Translations under genes and position numbers: made by a program
Shown: one piece after another, positions 59,700 through 64,000 of the stretch
Layout of the letters: the number at the start of each line of letters is the position of its first letter
Position numbering within the stretch: the first letter of the stretch is position 1
DNA from: Pseudomonas paraglycinae
Lineage (GTDB): Bacteria; Pseudomonadota; Gammaproteobacteria; Pseudomonadales; Pseudomonadaceae
Length of the DNA stretch: 64,000 bases
Assembly: GCF_021601625.1 (NCBI RefSeq)
Contig: NZ_BQHR01000002.1
Span: 124,001 to 188,000, forward strand
Direction of reading: 5' to 3'
The notes under the pieces: generated by a model
Told to the model about the DNA's origin: nothing
What the model saw: only the letters and a program-made list of their open reading frames with translations
The model's database searches: none

Positions 59700-59744
59700 G
59701 GTTTTGGGTGATGAGTAAACCGCGTTTCCCTCAACGAGAAGTCC

Positions 59745-60431
59745 ATGTCTCAAGCGCCTCCCGCCCAACCCGCCTACGTCCTCCACTCCCGCGCCTACCG
59801 CGAAACCAGCGCATTGGTGGACTTCCTCACGCCGCAAGGTCGGCTGCGGGCGGTGTTGCGCAGTGCGCGGGGCAAGGCCGGGACATTGGCGCGGCCATTC
59901 GTGCCGCTGGAAGTGGAGTTTCGCGGCAAGGGTGAGTTGAAGAACGTCGGGCGCATGGAAAGCGTCGGCAACGCAACGTGGATGGTCGGTGAGGCGCTGT
60001 TCAGCGGCCTGTATCTCAACGAACTTTTGATCCGCCTGTTGCCCGCCGAAGATCCGCACCCGGCGGTGTTCGATCATTACGCCGCGACCTTGCTGGCATT
60101 GGCCGAAGGCCGGCCGCTGGAACCGTTGCTGCGTTCTTTCGAATGGCGGCTGCTCGACGACCTTGGTTATGGCTTTTCCCTGAATTCCGACATCAACGAC
60201 GAGCCTGTCGCTGCGGACGGTCTCTATCGCTTGCAGGTGGATGCCGGACTCGAACGGGTCTATCTGCTGCAACCCGGCCTGTTCAACGGCACCGAACTGC
60301 TGGCCATGGCCGAAGCCGACTGGTCGGCACCGGGCGCGCTGTCCGCCGCCAAGCGCTTGATGCGCCAGGCATTGGCCGTGCATCTGGGCGGTCGTCCCCT
60401 CGTCAGTCGCGAGCTGTTTCGCAAGCCCTGA
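59745..60431 (+). CDS. recO: RecO, recombination mediator
   Basis: The 228-residue protein begins with the OB-fold of RecO ([34 protein letters not shown]) and continues as a helical domain. RecO helps load RecA onto SSB-coated DNA with RecR. No zinc-binding cysteines are present, as is usual in this lineage. It is followed 47 bases later by pdxJ. Confidence 0.95.
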   Translation: MSQAPPAQPAYVLHSRAYRETSALVDFLTPQGRLRAVLRSARGKAGTLARPFVPLEVEFRGKGELKNVGRMESVGNATWMVGEALFSGLYLNELLIRLLPAEDPHPAVFDHYAATLLALAEGRPLEPLLRSFEWRLLDDLGYGFSLNSDINDEPVAADGLYRLQVDAGLERVYLLQPGLFNGTELLAMAEADWSAPGALSAAKRLMRQALAVHLGGRPLVSRELFRKP

Positions 60432-60478
60432 TCTCGCCGTATGCTGTGCGCCGAATCTTTCCATTCAGGAGCGCATCC

Positions 60479-61222
60479 GTGACCACCAGCAATCGCATTC
60501 TTCTTGGCGTGAACATCGACCACGTCGCCACCCTGCGTCAGGCCCGTGGCACGCGCTATCCGGATCCGGTCAAGGCTGCGCTGGACGCGGAAGAGGCGGG
60601 CGCCGACGGCATCACCGTGCACCTGCGCGAAGACCGCCGGCACATTCAGGAGCGCGACGTGCTGCTGCTCAAGGACGTGCTGCAAACCCGCATGAACTTC
60701 GAAATGGGCGTCACCGAAGAAATGATGGCGTTCGCCGAGCGCATTCGTCCGGCGCACATCTGCCTGGTGCCGGAAACCCGTCAGGAATTGACCACCGAAG
60801 GCGGTCTGGATGTGGCGGGGCAGGAAGAGCGGATCAGGGCGGCTGTCGAGCGTCTGTCGAAGATCGGCAGCGAGGTATCGCTGTTCATCGACGCCGACGA
60901 GCGGCAGATCGCTGCGTCGAAGCGCGTCGGTGCCCCGGCTATCGAGCTGCACACCGGGCGTTACGCCGATGCCGAAACACCAACCGAAGTGGCTGAAGAG
61001 CTCAAGCGTGTGGCGGACGGCGTGGCCTTCGGTCTGGCCCAGGGCCTGATCGTCAATGCCGGCCATGGCCTGCACTATCACAACGTCGAGGCGGTTGCCG
61101 CAATCAAGGGCATCAACGAGCTGAACATCGGTCACGCACTGGTGGCGCACGCGTTGTTCGTCGGCTTCAAGTCGGCGGTGTCGGAGATGAAGGCGTTGAT
61201 TCTGGCGGCTGCCAAACACTAA
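60479..61222 (+). CDS. pdxJ: PdxJ, pyridoxine 5'-phosphate synthase
   Basis: The 247-residue TIM-barrel enzyme makes pyridoxine 5'-phosphate from deoxyxylulose 5-phosphate and aminoacetone phosphate. Signatures: [47 protein letters not shown] and [11 protein letters not shown]. The start is GTG, seven bases after AGGAG. The 3' end is followed by a short palindrome. Confidence 0.96.
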   Translation: MTTSNRILLGVNIDHVATLRQARGTRYPDPVKAALDAEEAGADGITVHLREDRRHIQERDVLLLKDVLQTRMNFEMGVTEEMMAFAERIRPAHICLVPETRQELTTEGGLDVAGQEERIRAAVERLSKIGSEVSLFIDADERQIAASKRVGAPAIELHTGRYADAETPTEVAEELKRVADGVAFGLAQGLIVNAGHGLHYHNVEAVAAIKGINELNIGHALVAHALFVGFKSAVSEMKALILAAAKH

Positions 61223-61234
61223 GTTTCAACATCC

Positions 61235-61258
61235 TGTGGGAGCAAACTTGCTCCCACA
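61235..61258. terminator. Perfect 11-bp palindrome between pdxJ and mltF
   Basis: TGTGGGAGCAA and TTGCTCCCACA flank two bases between convergent genes. The sequence is a compact form of the REP core. It has no T-run, so any terminator role is uncertain. Confidence 0.55.
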
Positions 61259-61275
61259 TTTGTATTGGGGATGGG

Positions 61276-62802
<1,527 letters not shown>

Positions 62803-63021
62803 TCACAAAACCTCTCGAAACCCCGCAGGAATGGGCCCGAAAGGCATTTTGTGACAGAAAAAATAACCCGCGTTCCAACACCCCATAAATTTGACCCTCA
62901 AGGCAGGAACACCACTCGACATCCGGGTGCAACCGTGCGTAGCGTTTCGGGTGATGTTGAGGGCGGTTTAGGCTAGAATGCACGGCCTCAAAGCACACCC
63001 CTTCCCGAGGCTGTCCCGAAG

Positions 63022-64000
63022 ATGTTGATCCTGCGCGGCGCTCCTGCCCTTTCTGCCTTTCGCCACAGCAAACTCCTTGAGCAACTGAGCCAGAAGGTTC
63101 CGGCTGTCAGTGGCTTGTATGCTGAATTCGCTCACTTCGCCGAAGTCACCGGCGTCCTGACCGGCGACGAACAGCAGGTGCTTGCGCGCCTTCTGAAGTA
63201 CGGTCCAAGCGTTCCGGTTCAAGAGCCGACCGGTCGTCTGTTCCTGGTGTTGCCGCGTTTCGGCACCATCTCGCCATGGTCGAGCAAGGCCAGCGACATC
63301 GCCCGCAACTGCGGCCTGAGCAAGATCCAGCGCCTGGAGCGCGGCATCGCGTTCTACGTGGCCGGTCAGTTCAGCGAAACCGAAGCGCAGCAGATTGCAG
63401 ACGTACTGCATGACCGCATGACTCAGATCGTTCTGGCCAACCTCGAGCAGGCTGCCGGTCTGTTCAGCCACGCCGAACCGAAGCCGCTGACTGCCATCGA
63501 CATCCTCGGCGGCGGTCGCGCCGCGTTGGAAAAAGCCAACGTCGAACTGGGCCTGGCTCTGGCCGAAGACGAGATCGATTATCTGGTCAACGCCTTCAAC
63601 GGTCTCAAGCGCAACCCCCACGACATCGAACTGATGATGTTCGCCCAGGCCAACTCCGAGCACTGCCGCCACAAGATCTTCAACGCCAGTTGGGATATTG
63701 ACGGCGAGAGCCAGGAAAAAAGCCTGTTCGGCATGATCAAGAACACCTATCAGATGCACAGCGAAGGCGTGCTGTCCGCTTACAAGGACAACGCTTCGGT
63801 GATCGTCGGCAACGTCGCCGGCCGCTTCTTCCCGGATCCGGAAACCCGCCAGTACGGCGCGGTGCAGGAGCCGGTGCACATCCTGATGAAGGTTGAAACC
63901 CACAACCATCCGACCGCGATCGCTCCGTTCCCGGGCGCGTCCACCGGTTCCGGTGGCGAGATCCGCGACGAAGGTGCAACCGGTCGTGGCGCCAAGCCGA
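63022..64000 (+). CDS. purL: PurL, phosphoribosylformylglycinamidine synthase (3' truncated)
   Basis: The first 326 residues are visible and the gene runs past the window. They comprise the PurS-like N-terminal domain and the start of the first AIR-synthase domain, with [14 protein letters not shown] and the ATP/phosphate loop [25 protein letters not shown]. It converts FGAR to FGAM using glutamine in purine synthesis. It is divergent from mltF across a gap of about 285 bases. Confidence 0.95.
   Translation, partial: MLILRGAPALSAFRHSKLLEQLSQKVPAVSGLYAEFAHFAEVTGVLTGDEQQVLARLLKYGPSVPVQEPTGRLFLVLPRFGTISPWSSKASDIARNCGLSKIQRLERGIAFYVAGQFSETEAQQIADVLHDRMTQIVLANLEQAAGLFSHAEPKPLTAIDILGGGRAALEKANVELGLALAEDEIDYLVNAFNGLKRNPHDIELMMFAQANSEHCRHKIFNASWDIDGESQEKSLFGMIKNTYQMHSEGVLSAYKDNASVIVGNVAGRFFPDPETRQYGAVQEPVHILMKVETHNHPTAIAPFPGASTGSGGEIRDEGATGRGAKP

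Overview
The window reads as chromosomal DNA of a Pseudomonas species of the P. fluorescens group. The basis is a complete 12-gene alginate operon, a D-arginine (dauBAR) locus next to rhlB and a family-II carboxylesterase as in P. aeruginosa, an aapJQMP transporter, the order valS-holC-pepA-lptFG and lepA-lepB-rnc-era-recO-pdxJ, high GC content, and dispersed GTGGGAGC-type REP palindromes. No phage, insertion sequence, CRISPR, tRNA or rRNA was seen. This is a core-genome segment, not an island, so the interesting signals lie mainly in regulatory DNA and in individual residues.

Layout. 1-2161: a FUSC / DUF1656 / HlyD efflux cassette cut by the left edge. 2206-6418: small accessory genes (SnoaL-like protein, MFS exporter with a divergent LysR regulator, SDR, membrane-anchored hypothetical). 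6557-22843: the alginate operon on the minus strand, algD-8-44-K-E-G-X-L-I-J-F-A, preceded by an approximately 810-bp control region with a good AlgU-type promoter and closed by a strong terminator after algA. 23655-28711: yaaA, a degenerate polysaccharide deacetylase, a PIN-PhoH ATPase, and moaCDE.

28894-39515: amino-acid uptake and metabolism. A basic-amino-acid binding protein and dauB-dauA-dauR share a palindromic candidate operator. rhlB and estB follow, then aapJQMP behind a sigma-54-type promoter and a long leader with an Hfq/Crc-type A-rich motif. 39653-43735: a FadR-type regulator with an MFS transporter, an NTF2-like protein, a GIY-YIG protein and a long GST. 43767-45799: a membrane-anchored glutaredoxin, YejK/NdpA and an HU protein.

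45923-64000: housekeeping genes rlmF, valS, a small hypothetical, holC, pepA, lptF-lptG, lepA, lepB, rnc, era, recO, pdxJ, mltF and the 5' part of purL.

I did not find a wholly new multi-gene system. The observations most worth following are the shared operator at the dau locus, a D-arginine dehydrogenase with Leu where the characterised enzyme has an active-site His, RNA structure and A-rich motifs at intercistronic points of the alginate and aap operons, and a deacetylase-fold protein with an altered metal site.
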